NCBI RefSeq assembly: GCF_001667275.1
Contig: NZ_LZHV01000034.1
Location: 1 to 64,000 of the forward strand
DNA: 64,000 bases
Direction of reading: 5' to 3'
From: Mycobacterium sp. ACS4054
Lineage (GTDB): Bacteria; Actinomycetota; Actinomycetes; Mycobacteriales; Mycobacteriaceae
Below the pieces are notes generated by a model. It saw only the letters and a list, made by a program, of their open reading frames with translations, was not told the origin of the DNA and made no database searches. The translations under genes were made by a program, and so were the position numbers. Below are positions 36,980-45,249 of the stretch, piece by piece; within the stretch, counting starts at the first letter, position 1; each line of letters begins with the position of its first letter.

Positions 36980-37734
36980 TGCTCGCTCCGTTCGGCGGCG
37001 AAGGTGGCGACGTTGAAGGTCGAGAACACCCGGTCGACGTCGCCGTCGGACATGCCGTCGCGGCGCAGCAACGGAATCAACGTCGCGGTCCGCGGGGCCG
37101 CCGACGGGCCGAAGCAGCCGTAACAGCCCCGGTGATGGCTGGGGCACAGCGCCCCACAACCGGCGTGGGTGACCGGGCCTAGGCACGGAATCCCCTCGGC
37201 GACAACGACGCACGACACGCCGCGGAGTTTGCACTCGGTGCACACCGTCTTGGCCGGCACCCGCGGTTTGCGCCCGATCAGCAGGGCCGCCAGCGTGTCG
37301 AGCAGCTGGCCGCGGTCGATCGGGCAGCCCGGCAACTGGTAGTCCACCTTGACGTGCGCGGACGCGGGCGTCGACGTCGCAAGCGTGTCAACGTATTCCG
37401 GCTTGGCGTAGACGACGGAGGCGAATTCGGCGATGTCGGCGAAGTTGCGCAGCGCCTGCACTCCCCCGGCCGTCGCGCACGCCCCGATGGTGACCAGCAC
37501 CTTCGATTGCTGCCGGATCTCCTGGATGCGTTGCTCGTCGTGCCGGGTGGTGACCGAGCCCTCGACCAGCGACACATCGTAGGGGCCGGCGACGACCGCG
37601 CTGGAGGCCTCGGCGAAGTTGGCGATCTGCACCTGGTCGGCGAGGGTGAGCAGTTCGTCCTCGCAGTCCAGCAGGGTGAGCTGGCAACCGTCGCACGAGG
37701 CGAACTTCCACACGGCCAGGGTCGGTCGGCTCAT
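36976..37734 (-). CDS. hyhS: Group 3b [NiFe]-hydrogenase small subunit HyhS
   Basis: A 252-residue small subunit carrying the proximal cluster ligands: CDGCQ (Cys14, Cys17), IGACATAGG and LPGCPID. Further Cys sites near CTECK and [13 protein letters not shown] bind additional clusters. There is no Tat signal, consistent with a cytosolic enzyme. ATG 37734 overlaps the hyhG stop by ATGA and the stop overlaps the hyhL start. It relays electrons between HyhG/HyhB and the nickel site. Confidence 0.92.
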   Translation of the reverse strand: MSRPTLAVWKFASCDGCQLTLLDCEDELLTLADQVQIANFAEASSAVVAGPYDVSLVEGSVTTRHDEQRIQEIRQQSKVLVTIGACATAGGVQALRNFADIAEFASVVYAKPEYVDTLATSTPASAHVKVDYQLPGCPIDRGQLLDTLAALLIGRKPRVPAKTVCTECKLRGVSCVVVAEGIPCLGPVTHAGCGALCPSHHRGCYGCFGPSAAPRTATLIPLLRRDGMSDGDVDRVFSTFNVATFAAERSEQ

Positions 37735-38576
37735 CAAAGCTCCTTCACCCGTAGCAGCGGACCGGCGACGTCGAAGCCGACCACCGGGCCGTCGCGGCAC
37801 ACCAGCAGCGGCCCCAGCTGGCAGTGACCGCATATCCCCACCCCGCACTGCATGTTGCGCTCCAGTGACACCCGGATGTCGCGCGCCGCAATGCCTTTCG
37901 CGAGCAAAGTTTCCGCGCCGAACCGCAACATCGGCTCCGGGCCGCACAGGAACGCGGTGGTGCGATCGGGTTCCAGGGCGAGCCGCCCCAGCGGCTCGGT
38001 GACCATGCCGACCTCGCCGTGCCAGCCCGGCGTCTTGGCGTCGACGATCAGGTGCAGATCGATCTGCGGGTCGTGCGCCCACTTTTCGAGCTGAGCTGCG
38101 AAGACGAGGTCGGCCTGCGACCGGGCGCCCACCACCAGCGTCAGCTTGCCGTAGCGGGACCGCTGCGCCAGCGCTCCGAGTATCGCCGGGCGCAGGGGGC
38201 ACAGGCCCACGCCCCCGGCGACCATCACCAAATCCCGTCCCTCGGCCTCGGCGAGCCCCCAGGTGGTGCCGAAGGGGCCGCGGACGCCGATGATGCTTCC
38301 CGGCTGGGCGTCGTGCAGCGCCCGGCTCACCGCGCCGACCGCGCGGATCGTGTGGGTGATCGATCCGTCGGTGACGGTGGGATCGCCGCTGATGGAGATC
38401 GCCGCCTCGCCCACGCCGAATGCGTAGAGCATCATGAACTCTCCGGGTTGCGGAGCCCGCAGCACCTGGCCGAGCGGTTCCAGGCACAGGGTCGCGGAGT
38501 CGGGGCTTTCGACGGTTCGGCTGCGCACCCGGTACGGGTTCGGCGCCATCACCGCTGTGTCCGCCACGTCAATCAT
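37734..38576 (-). CDS. hyhG: Hydrogenase FAD/NAD(P)-binding subunit HyhG
   Basis: A 280-residue ferredoxin-NADP reductase-like subunit. The FAD domain has [13 protein letters not shown], the NAD(P) domain [12 protein letters not shown] and FLCGPEPML, and the C-terminus has a [2Fe-2S] motif [17 protein letters not shown]. It passes electrons between pyridine nucleotide and the hydrogenase. ATG 38576 overlaps the hyhB stop by 8 bp. Confidence 0.92.
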   Translation of the reverse strand: MIDVADTAVMAPNPYRVRSRTVESPDSATLCLEPLGQVLRAPQPGEFMMLYAFGVGEAAISISGDPTVTDGSITHTIRAVGAVSRALHDAQPGSIIGVRGPFGTTWGLAEAEGRDLVMVAGGVGLCPLRPAILGALAQRSRYGKLTLVVGARSQADLVFAAQLEKWAHDPQIDLHLIVDAKTPGWHGEVGMVTEPLGRLALEPDRTTAFLCGPEPMLRFGAETLLAKGIAARDIRVSLERNMQCGVGICGHCQLGPLLVCRDGPVVGFDVAGPLLRVKEL

Positions 38577-39693
38577 CGCGGGCCATCTTGTTCATTTCCT
38601 CGGTGATGTCGATCCCGGTGGGACACCAGGCGATACAGCGCCCACAGCCGACGCACCCGGACATGTCGAACTGGTCGTGCCAGGTGCCCAGTTTGTGGGT
38701 GATCCAATGCCGGTACCGCGAGGCGCCGGACTGGCGGACGCTGCCGCCGCCGTGGATGTAGGTGAAGTCGGGCTCGAAGCAGGACGACCAGTGCTGCCAG
38801 CGCTCGGCATGCTCACCGGTGAGATCGCTGACGTCTTCGGTGCTGGTGCAGAAGCAGGTTGGGCACACCATGGTGCAGTTGCCACAGGTCAGGCAGCGGC
38901 TGGCGACCTCGTCCCACTGCGGCGACTCGCGCGAACGGACCAGCAGGTCACGCAGATTCACCTCGGGCATCTGGCGGCCCATGCGCTGCGACGCCGCCTG
39001 CACCGCGGCACGCGCGTTGCCGATCTCCGCGACGTCGGCGGCCCGGTGCGCGACGGCGGCGAGCACGTCGGCGCCGTCTTCGGTGCCCACCTCGACCAGG
39101 TAGGTCACGACGTCGTCGTCGACCCGCTCGGTCAGCGCCAAGTCGTATCCCGGTCCGGCCGCGGGGCCGGTGCCCATCGAGGCGCAGAAGCACAGCCCGC
39201 CGGGTTCGGTGCAGTTGACCGCGATCACGAAGATCTGTTGATGCCGGCGGACGAAGGAGTTGTCGGCGAACTGGCCGCGGCCAAGGACCCGGTCGAGCGT
39301 CGCGATCGCGGCCAAGTCACACCCACGCACCCCGAGGAACGCGTACCGCGGCAACTCCTCGTCCGGTTCGGATTCGGTGAAGCCGTCGCGGCTTCCGGAC
39401 CACAGCCGCCGCCGTGGCGGGTGCAGGAACTGCTTCCACGACTGGGGCCCGGACGAGTGCCCGAACGCCGCGTCGTCGTCGCGCGCGCGCACCCGATAGT
39501 GCCCGGGAGCCACGTCGACGCCCCACCCGCGCGGCAGGTCGTCGGCCGACTGCAGTTGATCGAGCACGATCGCGTTGTCCCGCAACGTCGGGCCGATGAC
39601 GCGGTACCCGCGCTCGATCAGGACCTCGACCAAACGCTGCAACCCGGCGGTGCCGAAGGTTGCGGCACCGGACTGCCCGTCGTTTCCGCTCAT
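38569..39693 (-). CDS. hyhB: Hydrogenase iron-sulfur subunit HyhB
   Basis: A 374-residue protein with two [4Fe-4S] motifs near the C-terminus (CLTCGNCTMVCPTC and CVGCGRCIAWCP). The preceding region fits the HyhB/AnfO-type electron-transfer subunit of group 3b hydrogenases. ATG 39693 lies 3 bp from the Rv1733c-like gene stop. Together with hyhG, hyhS and hyhL it forms the complete four-subunit set. Confidence 0.9.
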   Translation of the reverse strand: MSGNDGQSGAATFGTAGLQRLVEVLIERGYRVIGPTLRDNAIVLDQLQSADDLPRGWGVDVAPGHYRVRARDDDAAFGHSSGPQSWKQFLHPPRRRLWSGSRDGFTESEPDEELPRYAFLGVRGCDLAAIATLDRVLGRGQFADNSFVRRHQQIFVIAVNCTEPGGLCFCASMGTGPAAGPGYDLALTERVDDDVVTYLVEVGTEDGADVLAAVAHRAADVAEIGNARAAVQAASQRMGRQMPEVNLRDLLVRSRESPQWDEVASRCLTCGNCTMVCPTCFCTSTEDVSDLTGEHAERWQHWSSCFEPDFTYIHGGGSVRQSGASRYRHWITHKLGTWHDQFDMSGCVGCGRCIAWCPTGIDITEEMNKMARDD

Positions 39694-39696
39694 GGC

Positions 39697-40257
39697 TTAC
39701 GAGGTCTCCGCGAGGAGTTCGATGTCGCGCTCCCACAAGGCATCACGCGCGCGATCCAGCCGGTACCGGACGACCGCCACCAGTGCCGCCATCGCCATCG
39801 TCACGCCCAGCGCGGCCACCACCGCCACGCCGATCGCCTCGGCGGCGGCGAGCCACGTCGGGGGCGGCTGCACCACCGGATTGCCGCCGGCGTCCACCCA
39901 GATGTCGACGGTTCCGCCGGCCTGGACGCGCTCGGACAGTTCCAGCGTCCCGCCGCGCTCGCCGTTGGGGCCCGGCCACTTCGCTTGTGCGACAGTCACA
40001 CCAAAGTCCTCGGCGCGCGCCTCGTCGACGGTCGCCACGACGCGGTGCCGTTCGCGCGCCTCTTGGGTGTAGACCTTGTCCCGCGCGCCATAGGTCGTCG
40101 CGCCGATCACACCGGCGAGAGGGACGCCCAGCAGCGACACGACGATCGCGACCAGCACGACCATCGCCTCGATGCGGTCGGAGCGGCGCAGCAACGGGTT
40201 ACGCCCGAAGATGCGGGCCACCCGCCAGCAGCGAGGGTCGAGTCTGAACGCCTCCAT
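39697..40257 (-). CDS. Rv1733c-family membrane protein
   Basis: A 186-residue protein with two transmembrane helices (about 31-53 and 139-163) flanking a periplasmic loop; FGRNPLLRRSDRIEA before helix 1 and ARDALWERDIELL at the end match M. tuberculosis Rv1733c, a DosR-regulon membrane antigen of unknown function. ATG 40257 follows GGAGGGATACGTA. It lies between the Rv3131-like gene (44 bp) and hyhB (3 bp), so it seems to be co-transcribed with the hydrogenase. Confidence 0.87.
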   Translation of the reverse strand: MEAFRLDPRCWRVARIFGRNPLLRRSDRIEAMVVLVAIVVSLLGVPLAGVIGATTYGARDKVYTQEARERHRVVATVDEARAEDFGVTVAQAKWPGPNGERGGTLELSERVQAGGTVDIWVDAGGNPVVQPPPTWLAAAEAIGVAVVAALGVTMAMAALVAVVRYRLDRARDALWERDIELLAETS

Positions 40258-40301
40258 TACGTATCCCTCCACGCCGCAATCGTTTCGGTGAATTCGCCGG
40301 G

Positions 40302-41300
40302 TCAGTGCGCGGCCTGGTGCTCGTATTCGGTCATCCACTCGACGAACTCGGAGAGCTCGCGCCGGGGCGTCGCGGGCAACGGGTCCGCGTTGATCGGCGC
40401 CCAGCCCACCCGCAACAGCATCTGCGGATAGTTGCTGTCGCCGAAGATGTCGGATTGGACCGCAGCGCGCCTTTCGGGAATTTCCAGCGGTTCGGTGACC
40501 GGACAACTCGCCAGCCCCAGGGATGTCGCGGTGAGCAGCACGACGCTGGTCGCCTCGCCGGCGCGCAGCTGGGCCAGGCGGTCGTCGTTGCGGGTGCCCA
40601 GGGCGACGACGACCGCGTTGTCCTCGGCCGCCGAAGATTCCGCCGGCATGGGCAGCACCGGCCCGGCGAAGAACCGGCCCGGAATCTTCGCCGTCGGGTC
40701 CGGTGCGGGTGTGTTGCGCGCGGGAACGCCGGCCACCGACGCGTAGCGGCCGCTCCACGCCGTGAGCTCGGCGAGATAGTCCTGGTTCAGGTGATCCCGC
40801 ACGGATTGAGCGACGATCTCCCGCAAATTGTCGAGGTCTTCGACCTGGCACAGCGTTACCCCGCTGCGGGCGGCGCGCGCCGCCATCAGGGCGACATCGC
40901 CGACCGGCACCGGCCAGGAGCTGTAGTAGCGCCGGTCGGTTCGGCGGCGCGGTATCGCCGCGGCCAGCGCGATGTCCACCGAGTCGGCGCGGTGTGGCGA
41001 AAGTTCGATTGCCGCAAGGTGACTGGGGTCGGCGGGATTGGGGAACCGGGTCACCTTGGACAGCCACCCGACCGCCGCGAGCGCGACGACGCAGTGATGC
41101 AGGGCCGCACCGCAACTCAGCATCAGGTCCCGACCATCGGGGTCGATGTTGGGCAGCTGCCGGCTCTCGTCGGAGTACAGGTGCAGGCTCGACGCGTCGA
41201 CCCGCCACCGCCAGGGTTGCGTGTTGTGCACCGAAGGTGCCCGCGCGGCCAGACTCAGGACGGTCCGGACCGTGCCGGCATCCGGAAAGCGGGTGTTCAT
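40302..41300 (-). CDS. Acg-family flavoprotein, Rv3131-like (copy 4)
   Basis: A 332-residue protein, the length of M. tuberculosis Rv3131, sharing its N-terminus (MNTRFPDAGTVRTVL), RAPSVHNTQPWRW and C-terminal LLRVGWAPINADPLP. The nitroreductase-like FMN fold is expected. ATG 41300 is chosen for this match. A DosR box lies 85 bp upstream. It heads the operon that includes the Rv1733c-like gene, hyhBGSL and the maturation protease. In M. tuberculosis Rv3131 instead adjoins dosS and tgs1. Confidence 0.9.
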   Translation of the reverse strand: MNTRFPDAGTVRTVLSLAARAPSVHNTQPWRWRVDASSLHLYSDESRQLPNIDPDGRDLMLSCGAALHHCVVALAAVGWLSKVTRFPNPADPSHLAAIELSPHRADSVDIALAAAIPRRRTDRRYYSSWPVPVGDVALMAARAARSGVTLCQVEDLDNLREIVAQSVRDHLNQDYLAELTAWSGRYASVAGVPARNTPAPDPTAKIPGRFFAGPVLPMPAESSAAEDNAVVVALGTRNDDRLAQLRAGEATSVVLLTATSLGLASCPVTEPLEIPERRAAVQSDIFGDSNYPQMLLRVGWAPINADPLPATPRRELSEFVEWMTEYEHQAAH

Positions 41301-41384
41301 GGCGGTGGTTCCCTTCGGTATTGCGTCGTCCATCCACGATGGCCGATTGCCGCCGCCCCCGACGAGGGCACGACGGCACTAGCG

Positions 41385-41404
41385 CAAAGGACTTTGGGCC
41401 AATC
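41385..41404. promoter_or_regulatory. DosR box heading the Rv3131-hyh operon
   Basis: AGGACTTTGGGCCAAT matches GGACT and the AT-rich centre. It lies 85 bp from the Rv3131-like start and 13 bp from the antiporter stop. Confidence 0.55.
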
Positions 41405-41417
41405 GCGCAGCTAGACG

Positions 41418-42635
41418 TCAGTCGTGCCGCTGGGCATGCGGCGGCTCGGCGGCGGAAGGGCCGTTGGTCACCTGCTTGCGCGACGCCAGCGCGCCCGCGA
41501 TCGACGCGGCCGCGATGGTCAGCAAGGCGCCGAACATCAACGCGGACGCCTCGCCGGCGACCAGGAGGTGTTCCTCGGTGCCGATGGTCGCCGCGGCGAC
41601 GGGCACACCCAGCTGGGCGGCCGAGAGCACCGCGAGGGTCAGCGGTTGGCCGAGCAGTCGGCCGGCGGCGTGCGCCAGCACGGCCCCCAGGCCCAGGCCC
41701 GCGCCGAGCAGGATCAGTTTCGGGTGCGCGCCCAGCTCGCGCACCTGCAGCGAGGCGCCCAGCCAGACGAAGAACAGCGGGCTGAAAAACCCTTCGGTGA
41801 TGCCGAACAGCTGCCGCGCCAACCGTCGTGGTTCGCCGACCATCCCGACCACCAGGCCCACCGCGAAGCCCGCCAGCATCACGGACACGCGCGTGCTGAC
41901 GGCGAGCGCGGCCAGCGCGAACAGCACGATGAGGTTGGTCCGCAATTCCAGCGCGAACCGGTGGCTTTCGGAGTAGACGTGCATGCGGCGGCGCCAGCCC
42001 TTGGCGTCGGAATGGCGCATCACCACGAACACCACCGCCGCGCAGCCCGCCACCGCCAGCGCGCCCAGCGCGGCGGTGCGCGCGTGATGCAGGTCGATCA
42101 CCAACGGCAGCAAGACAATACAGGCGGCGTCCGCGACCGCGATCTGGGCGGTGACCGCGACCACCTGCGGCCCCCGCAGCCGCAGGGAATCGATCACCGG
42201 CAGCGCCAGCGCCGCCGACGACGACGCCATCAGGACCGCGTACATCGCCGCGTGGCCGGTGCCGAACGCCACCGCCAGGCCGACACCGAGTGCCGCCGCG
42301 GCGCCGCCGGCCAGCGCCGCCCGCCCGAGCGCCTGGGGTAGTGACGAGCGCAGCGCGCCGGCGCGGACCGGGACGTGGGTGCCCACCACGAACATCACCA
42401 GCGCGAAGCCCACGTTGGCGAGCAGCTGGAACGTCGGGTTGGTGACGTCGACGACGTTCAAACCGGTGCGGCCGACGACGAGGCCGGCGATCAGCTCGCC
42501 GATGATCACCGGAATCCGCAGCCGCGGCAGCGCGGCCAGCAAGGGGCCGGCCAACCCGATCGCGGTCAGCAGCGCCAGGGTGTGGAAGCCAAACCCCGGC
42601 ACGTCAGCGGTCCCTGCGCGCCAGCACGAGGACAT
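41418..42635 (-). CDS. CPA2-family cation/proton antiporter
   Basis: A 405-residue integral membrane protein with about 11-12 predicted hydrophobic helices, of the KefB/NhaA-like CPA2 family (IGELIAGLVVGRTGLNV, ASSSAALALPVIDSL, FFVWLGASLQVRELG). It lacks a TrkA-type C-terminal domain. It probably exchanges Na+ or K+ for H+. ATG 42635 is used. The gene ends 117 bp from the Rv3131-like start on the same strand, beyond the DosR box, so it may be outside the regulon. Confidence 0.83.
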   Translation of the reverse strand: MSSCWRAGTADVPGFGFHTLALLTAIGLAGPLLAALPRLRIPVIIGELIAGLVVGRTGLNVVDVTNPTFQLLANVGFALVMFVVGTHVPVRAGALRSSLPQALGRAALAGGAAAALGVGLAVAFGTGHAAMYAVLMASSSAALALPVIDSLRLRGPQVVAVTAQIAVADAACIVLLPLVIDLHHARTAALGALAVAGCAAVVFVVMRHSDAKGWRRRMHVYSESHRFALELRTNLIVLFALAALAVSTRVSVMLAGFAVGLVVGMVGEPRRLARQLFGITEGFFSPLFFVWLGASLQVRELGAHPKLILLGAGLGLGAVLAHAAGRLLGQPLTLAVLSAAQLGVPVAAATIGTEEHLLVAGEASALMFGALLTIAAASIAGALASRKQVTNGPSAAEPPHAQRHD

Positions 42636-42658
42636 TCTGCATTCTTCGCGGCGCGGTT

Positions 42659-43969
42659 CTAGGGATTGATCGTGTTATCCCCGACCTGTCGGCCCCACAC
42701 GTACTCGATCGCATACGGCGATCCGGTGTCGAGGTGGTTGTACGGCGCGATGCTGTTGCCGGTGTCCATCACCAATTCCGGTGCGGGCCAAAGGTGCCGG
42801 GTGATGGGCTGCCAACAGCCCGGGGCGCCGCCCGGCCCGCCGCGCGCGTTGACCCGCGGCAGGTTCTCCGGATAGGTGTACGGGTTCGGCGCGCCGCCGA
42901 CCACCCCGGCGAGCCCGCCGACCAGGCTGGCGATGGTGGCCACCGCCGACACCGGGTTGGCCAGCAACCCCAGCCCGGACAGCGCCTCGGTGTTCATGTT
43001 CAGCGAGTAGCCGTTGAAACCGCCTTCGGAGGCACCGGTCAGCGGCACCACGTCGTGATAGTTCTTCAGCGTGCAGTAGATCGCCGGGCTGTAGGTGTCC
43101 AGCAGCTGCGCGGTGGGCACCAGGTCTTGCGCCCCGCGGGCCAGGTACGGGCCGCCCCGGTTGAAGATGTCGGCGCCGGTGTTGCCGAACCCGGCCGCCG
43201 ACAACAGCGCCTGGTCCAAATCCTTCTGCTGCGCGTTGATGGTCCGCGAGGTGACCACCGCGTTGTTCAGGAAATCGATCAGGTCGGGTGCGGCGTTGGC
43301 GTAGGTGTCGCCCAGCCCGGCCAGCTGCTGAATGTCGTGGCGCGCCTGCGGCATCTGCGGATTGACGTCATCGAGGATCGCATTGGCGTTGACCACCGAC
43401 TGGCCGAATCTGTCGCCCAGCCCGGTCAACGCCTGGGCGGCCGCGCTCAGCGTCAGGTTCAGCTTGACCGGATCCACCTTCTCGTTGATCGACACGATGG
43501 TCTGGAACAGCGTGTTGATCTCAGTGGTCACCGACCGCGCGTCGATCACGGTGTGCGAGTTGAGCTTCTGCGGCGACGGGTTCTTCGGCGTCGTCAACGA
43601 CACGTACTTGCCGCCGAACACCGTGGTCGCCTTGATGTCGGCGTTCACGTTCGACGGGATGAGCGACAGGTACCGCGGATACACCTCCAACGTGAATTTG
43701 GCGGCGGGCCTGCCGTCGCGCACCGTCTCGGAGATGTCGCCCACCCGGCCGATCTCCACGCCGTTGTAGGTGACCTTGGAGCCCGGGTCCATCACCAGGC
43801 CCGCCCGCGACGCCAACATGGTCAACTTCGTCTTCGCGGTGAAGCCGCCGCGGAATTGCACGTACACCAGGGTGAAGATGATCGCCAAGATCAGCAGCAC
43901 GGCAACGGCGATCCACCGGTACGGCGGGAGTCGCTGGGAGTTCACCTGCACCGGGGAAGACGTCGTCAA
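42659..43969 (-). CDS. Orphan MceA-type protein
   Basis: A 436-residue Mce protein with one N-terminal helix (about 18-38), an MCE domain (LASRAGLVMDPGSKVTYNGVEIGRV) and the MceA C-terminal signature ending VWGRQVGDNTINP. It closely resembles Mce1A over its full length. MceA proteins are part of lipid importers, but no YrbE or MceB-F genes adjoin, so it stands alone. Start TTG 43969 is used because GAGGGG lies 5 nt upstream and the N-terminus aligns with Mce1A. It is divergent from the glutathione peroxidase. Confidence 0.88.
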   Translation of the reverse strand: MTTSSPVQVNSQRLPPYRWIAVAVLLILAIIFTLVYVQFRGGFTAKTKLTMLASRAGLVMDPGSKVTYNGVEIGRVGDISETVRDGRPAAKFTLEVYPRYLSLIPSNVNADIKATTVFGGKYVSLTTPKNPSPQKLNSHTVIDARSVTTEINTLFQTIVSINEKVDPVKLNLTLSAAAQALTGLGDRFGQSVVNANAILDDVNPQMPQARHDIQQLAGLGDTYANAAPDLIDFLNNAVVTSRTINAQQKDLDQALLSAAGFGNTGADIFNRGGPYLARGAQDLVPTAQLLDTYSPAIYCTLKNYHDVVPLTGASEGGFNGYSLNMNTEALSGLGLLANPVSAVATIASLVGGLAGVVGGAPNPYTYPENLPRVNARGGPGGAPGCWQPITRHLWPAPELVMDTGNSIAPYNHLDTGSPYAIEYVWGRQVGDNTINP

Positions 43970-44140
43970 CAGCGCCCCTCACCTCTGGGCCGCATCCCAG
44001 TGTTGCGGCGGACTTTCCCCCACCGGGGCTCTGCACACACATGCAATAACGAAGTCCACAGAATGTACCTTGGGCGGCCGGCGTCGTGCGAACCGGCGTT
44101 CGCAGAATTGGCGGCGGCGCAGTGCGTTAGCGTCATCGGC

Positions 44141-44629
44141 GTGACTGTCAAAGACATCTCCCTCACCACCCTCGACGGCCGGCCGACCACGCTGGCCGAA
44201 CTGTCCGACGGTGCGACGCTGGTGGTCAACGTGGCCTCCAAGTGCGGCCTGACTCCGCAATACACGGCGCTGGAAAAGCTCGCCGAGGACTATCGCGATC
44301 GCGGCCTGACCGTCGTCGGCGTGCCCTGCAACCAGTTCATGGGGCAGGAACCGGGCACGGCCGAGGAGATCCGGGAGTTCTGTTCGACGACGTACGGGGT
44401 GACGTTTCCGCTGCTGGCGAAGACCGACGTGAACGGCGACGACCGCCACCCGCTGTACGCGGAGCTGACGAAGGCCGCCGATTCCGCCGGGCAGGCGGGA
44501 GACATTCAGTGGAACTTCGAAAAGTTCCTCATTTCCCCCGGCGGTGAGGTGGTCCAGCGCTTCCGGCCCCGCACCGAGCCCGACGCCCCCGAGGTCATCA
44601 GCGCCATCGAGGCCGTGCTGCCCCGCTAG
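44141..44629 (+). CDS. Glutathione/thioredoxin peroxidase (Gpx family)
   Basis: A 162-residue peroxidase with Cys35 in VASKCGLTPQYTALE, Gln about 65 in CNQFMGQE, and Trp in IQWNFEKFL completing the catalytic set. Cys replaces selenocysteine; such mycobacterial enzymes usually use thioredoxin. GTG 44141 is chosen because MTVKDISLTTLDG is the normal Gpx N-terminus; a longer ATG start at 44063 has no such support. It reduces peroxides in the cytosol. Confidence 0.88.
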   Translation: MTVKDISLTTLDGRPTTLAELSDGATLVVNVASKCGLTPQYTALEKLAEDYRDRGLTVVGVPCNQFMGQEPGTAEEIREFCSTTYGVTFPLLAKTDVNGDDRHPLYAELTKAADSAGQAGDIQWNFEKFLISPGGEVVQRFRPRTEPDAPEVISAIEAVLPR

Positions 44630-44648
44630 GCGTGAAAACGGCTGGTGC

Positions 44649-44828
44649 TCACGCGTTGAGTTCGGCGGCGACGACAGGCGCCAATCGCTCGATCACGGTA
44701 TGGGCAACCGAATCGATTGAGCGGCATTGCTGCTCGGACACCCTGATCAGCAGCGCATGAGCCTCGCTGGCACCGAGCTCATATCGCCGCCTCAGCACCA
44801 TTTCGGCTCGGTCGATGATGTCGCCCAT
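44649..44828 (-). CDS. Minimal ANTAR-domain protein (59 residues)
   Basis: A 59-residue frame (MGDIIDRAEMVLRRRYELGASEAHALL onward) that matches the ANTAR helix pattern: acidic start, xxAxxxL, the Arg-rich turn, then EAHALLIRVSEQQ, and hydrophobic VAHTVIERLAP. ANTAR domains bind RNA hairpins as antiterminators, normally with an attached receiver, PAS or GAF domain; here nothing else is present. ATG 44828 follows GAGGGAC. The codon choice is GC-rich at third positions. A real gene is likely. Confidence 0.7.
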   Translation of the reverse strand: MGDIIDRAEMVLRRRYELGASEAHALLIRVSEQQCRSIDSVAHTVIERLAPVVAAELNA

Positions 44829-44996
44829 ACCTGTCCCTCGGATCTTTGACGCTACGAAGTCGGCTAGCTCGAAGTTCCCCCATTAGACGTACGTCAAACA
44901 ACGAATCTGTTCTTTTTTCGGCATGCGGGTTCGTCACCGACCTGTCGGCGTACGGCAAGTGCAGACTTTCATCGAATCTGCCTTACGGCGGCATGA

Positions 44997-45029
44997 AAAC
45001 GGCCCCCGGAGGATCTCCGGGGGCCGTTT
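44997..45029. terminator. Intrinsic terminator after tRNA-Met
   Basis: A 15-bp perfect stem (AAACGGCCCCCGGAG arm) with a 3-nt loop. On the minus strand it is followed by TTTT. It lies just 3' of the tRNA and is a good intrinsic terminator. Confidence 0.8.
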
Positions 45030-45032
45030 CGT

Positions 45033-45109
45033 TGGTAGCGGGGACAGGATTCGAACCTGCGACCTCTGGGTTATGAGCCCAGCGAGCTACCGAGCTGCTC
45101 CACCCCGCG
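45033..45109 (-). tRNA. tRNA-fMet (CAT anticodon), initiator type
   Basis: A full cloverleaf on the minus strand with anticodon CAT in CTGGGCTCATAACCCAG. The anticodon stem has three consecutive G-C pairs (GGG/CCC) and the first acceptor pair is mismatched (C1 against U72), both marks of initiator tRNA. The 3' CCA is encoded. A terminator follows and a candidate -10 (TAACCT) lies 12 nt upstream. Confidence 0.9.
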
Positions 45110-45121
45110 TTGGTGAATGCC

Positions 45122-45127
45122 AGGTTA
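45122..45127 (-). promoter_or_regulatory. Candidate -10 of the tRNA-fMet promoter
   Basis: TAACCT on the minus strand fits TANNNT and lies 12 nt upstream of the tRNA 5' end. No good -35 is visible. Confidence 0.35.
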
Positions 45128-45175
45128 CCGAACCGGCGTCACGGCGACCAAATCGCGGGCTCAGCGGGGTTCGCG

Positions 45176-45239
45176 CGCCGAGATTGCCGCCATGGTCGTG
45201 GATCGGGGGCCGGCCACAGCCATGGCGGCAATCTCGGCG
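45176..45239. repeat. Long inverted repeat, 20-bp arms
   Basis: The arms CGCCGAGATTGCCGCCATGG and CCATGGCGGCAATCTCGGCG-type match exactly over 20 bp (45176-45195 with 45220-45239), with a further short inner stem. It lies in the 140 bp between tRNA-fMet and the cupin gene. There is no U-tract. It may be a terminator for the cupin operon or a mobile repeat unit. Confidence 0.75.
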
Positions 45240-45249
45240 ACCGGGAGTC

